Shown here piece by piece: positions 6,149 to 6,365 of a stretch of 6,365 nt of DNA. Below the pieces are notes generated by a model that was not told the DNA's origin, did no database searches, and saw only the letters and a list, made by a program, of their open reading frames with translations. The stretch lies in assembly GCA_023659785.1 (NCBI GenBank), contig JAGXOR010000080.1:1-6365 (forward strand), in the 5' to 3' direction. The DNA comes from Methanomicrobia archaeon LH_S13. GTDB taxonomy: Archaea > Halobacteriota > Syntropharchaeia > Alkanophagales > Methanospirareceae. The position numbers were made by a program, and so were the translations under genes. The first letter of the stretch is position 1, and each line of letters starts with the position of its first letter.

Positions 6149-6220
6149 TGCCCCAGCCGGGGATCGAACCCGGATCTTGGGCTCCGCAAGCCCAAGGGAT
6201 TTCCACTACCACACTGGGGC
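6149..6220 (-). tRNA. tRNA-Arg (anticodon GCG)
   Basis: The 72-nucleotide cloverleaf has a perfect 7-pair acceptor stem (GCCCCAG with CTGGGGC), discriminator A, a 5-pair anticodon stem (TGGGC with GCCCA), loop TTGCGGA with U33 and anticodon GCG (plus-strand 6185-6187), a 4-base variable loop and a T-arm CCGGG-TTCGATC-CCCGG. C35 and an A at position 20 after the GG of the D-loop fit arginine identity. It decodes CGC (and CGU). The 3' CCA is not encoded (GTC follows), so the CCA-adding enzyme must supply it. The D-arm is weak: TGGT opposite TCCC gives only two G-C pairs, with T-C and T-T mismatches. No intron is seen. It is probably functional, but the D-arm deserves scoring. Confidence 0.9.
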
Positions 6221-6365
6221 AACACTTTCTTTCTAAAGAATATTACTGTCGTCTATTCTATCATGCAAATATCCCTTCCCTTTTGGGATTAACGTGTTCA
6301 AAAGCGCTAAGATATGATGACAAAATATGAACTTTTTGTCCATTTTTCTATTATTTGATAGTATT
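6221..6365. other. Right-hand intergenic tail with partial repeat copy
   Basis: No gene is seen here. On the minus strand, AT-rich boxes at about 6234-6245 (TAATATTCTTTA) and 6262-6271 (TATTTGCATG) are possible tRNA promoter elements, neither convincing. A 7-base AT-rich hairpin (GACAAAA at 6319-6325 with TTTTGTC at 6334-6340) follows. The last bases, TATTTGATAGTAT at 6352-6364, repeat exactly the start of the right arm region of the inverted repeat at 1655-1667. The window ends inside this element. Confidence 0.45.

Noticed and set aside
6104..6292. A 62-codon open frame on the plus strand
   Set aside because: It runs straight across the antisense of the tRNA-Arg gene and overlaps the moeA end, with no ribosome binding site.
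6314..6320. ATGATGA matching a C box of a C/D guide RNA
   Set aside because: No D box (CTGA) or C'/D' pair follows at suitable spacing before the window ends.

Overview
The window reads as a piece of a moderately AT-rich archaeal chromosome, most likely euryarchaeal. The evidence is an archaeal class I CCA-adding enzyme, a CDKAL1/MtaB-type tRNA methylthiotransferase, a rhomboid protease carrying an AN1 zinc finger, TATA-type promoter elements (a TTTAAATA box about 25 bases ahead of a start codon) and a tRNA gene with no encoded CCA tail. The lineage cannot be fixed further from the sequence alone. Almost everything here is housekeeping, and I see no phage, transposase, toxin-antitoxin, CRISPR or defence cassette.

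Layout from left to right. At 32-655 (+) is an FtsJ/RlmE-family 2'-O-ribose methyltransferase for 23S rRNA. It converges on a membrane rhomboid protease with an AN1 zinc finger (721-1476, -), with a short hairpin and T-rich terminator between them. A 240-base spacer (1477-1716) holds the rhomboid promoter and a long inverted repeat (1589/1671). Next on the minus strand lies a probable two-gene unit: the CCA-adding enzyme (2994-4361) followed closely by the tRNA methylthiotransferase (1717-2970). A 74-base divergent promoter region (4362-4435), built around a perfect 16-base palindrome, separates this unit from a plus-strand pair: a small PIN-domain ribonuclease (4436-4894) whose stop codon overlaps the start of moeA (4891-6117). 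At the right end a minus-strand tRNA-Arg(GCG) (6149-6220) converges on moeA. The last bases repeat part of the spacer inverted repeat.

Four of the six proteins act on RNA: rRNA ribose methylation, tRNA 3'-end synthesis, tRNA position-37 thiomethylation and a PIN nuclease of the kind used in rRNA processing. With the tRNA gene, the region is loosely an RNA-maturation neighbourhood. The CCA-less tRNA is a natural substrate of the neighbouring CCA enzyme. MoeA (molybdenum/tungsten cofactor) and the rhomboid protease have no evident functional link to it. The items most worth a second look are the 16-base palindrome between the divergent units, the intergenic inverted repeat with a partial copy at the window edge, the weak D-arm of the tRNA, and the polypurine low-complexity insert in the PIN protein.
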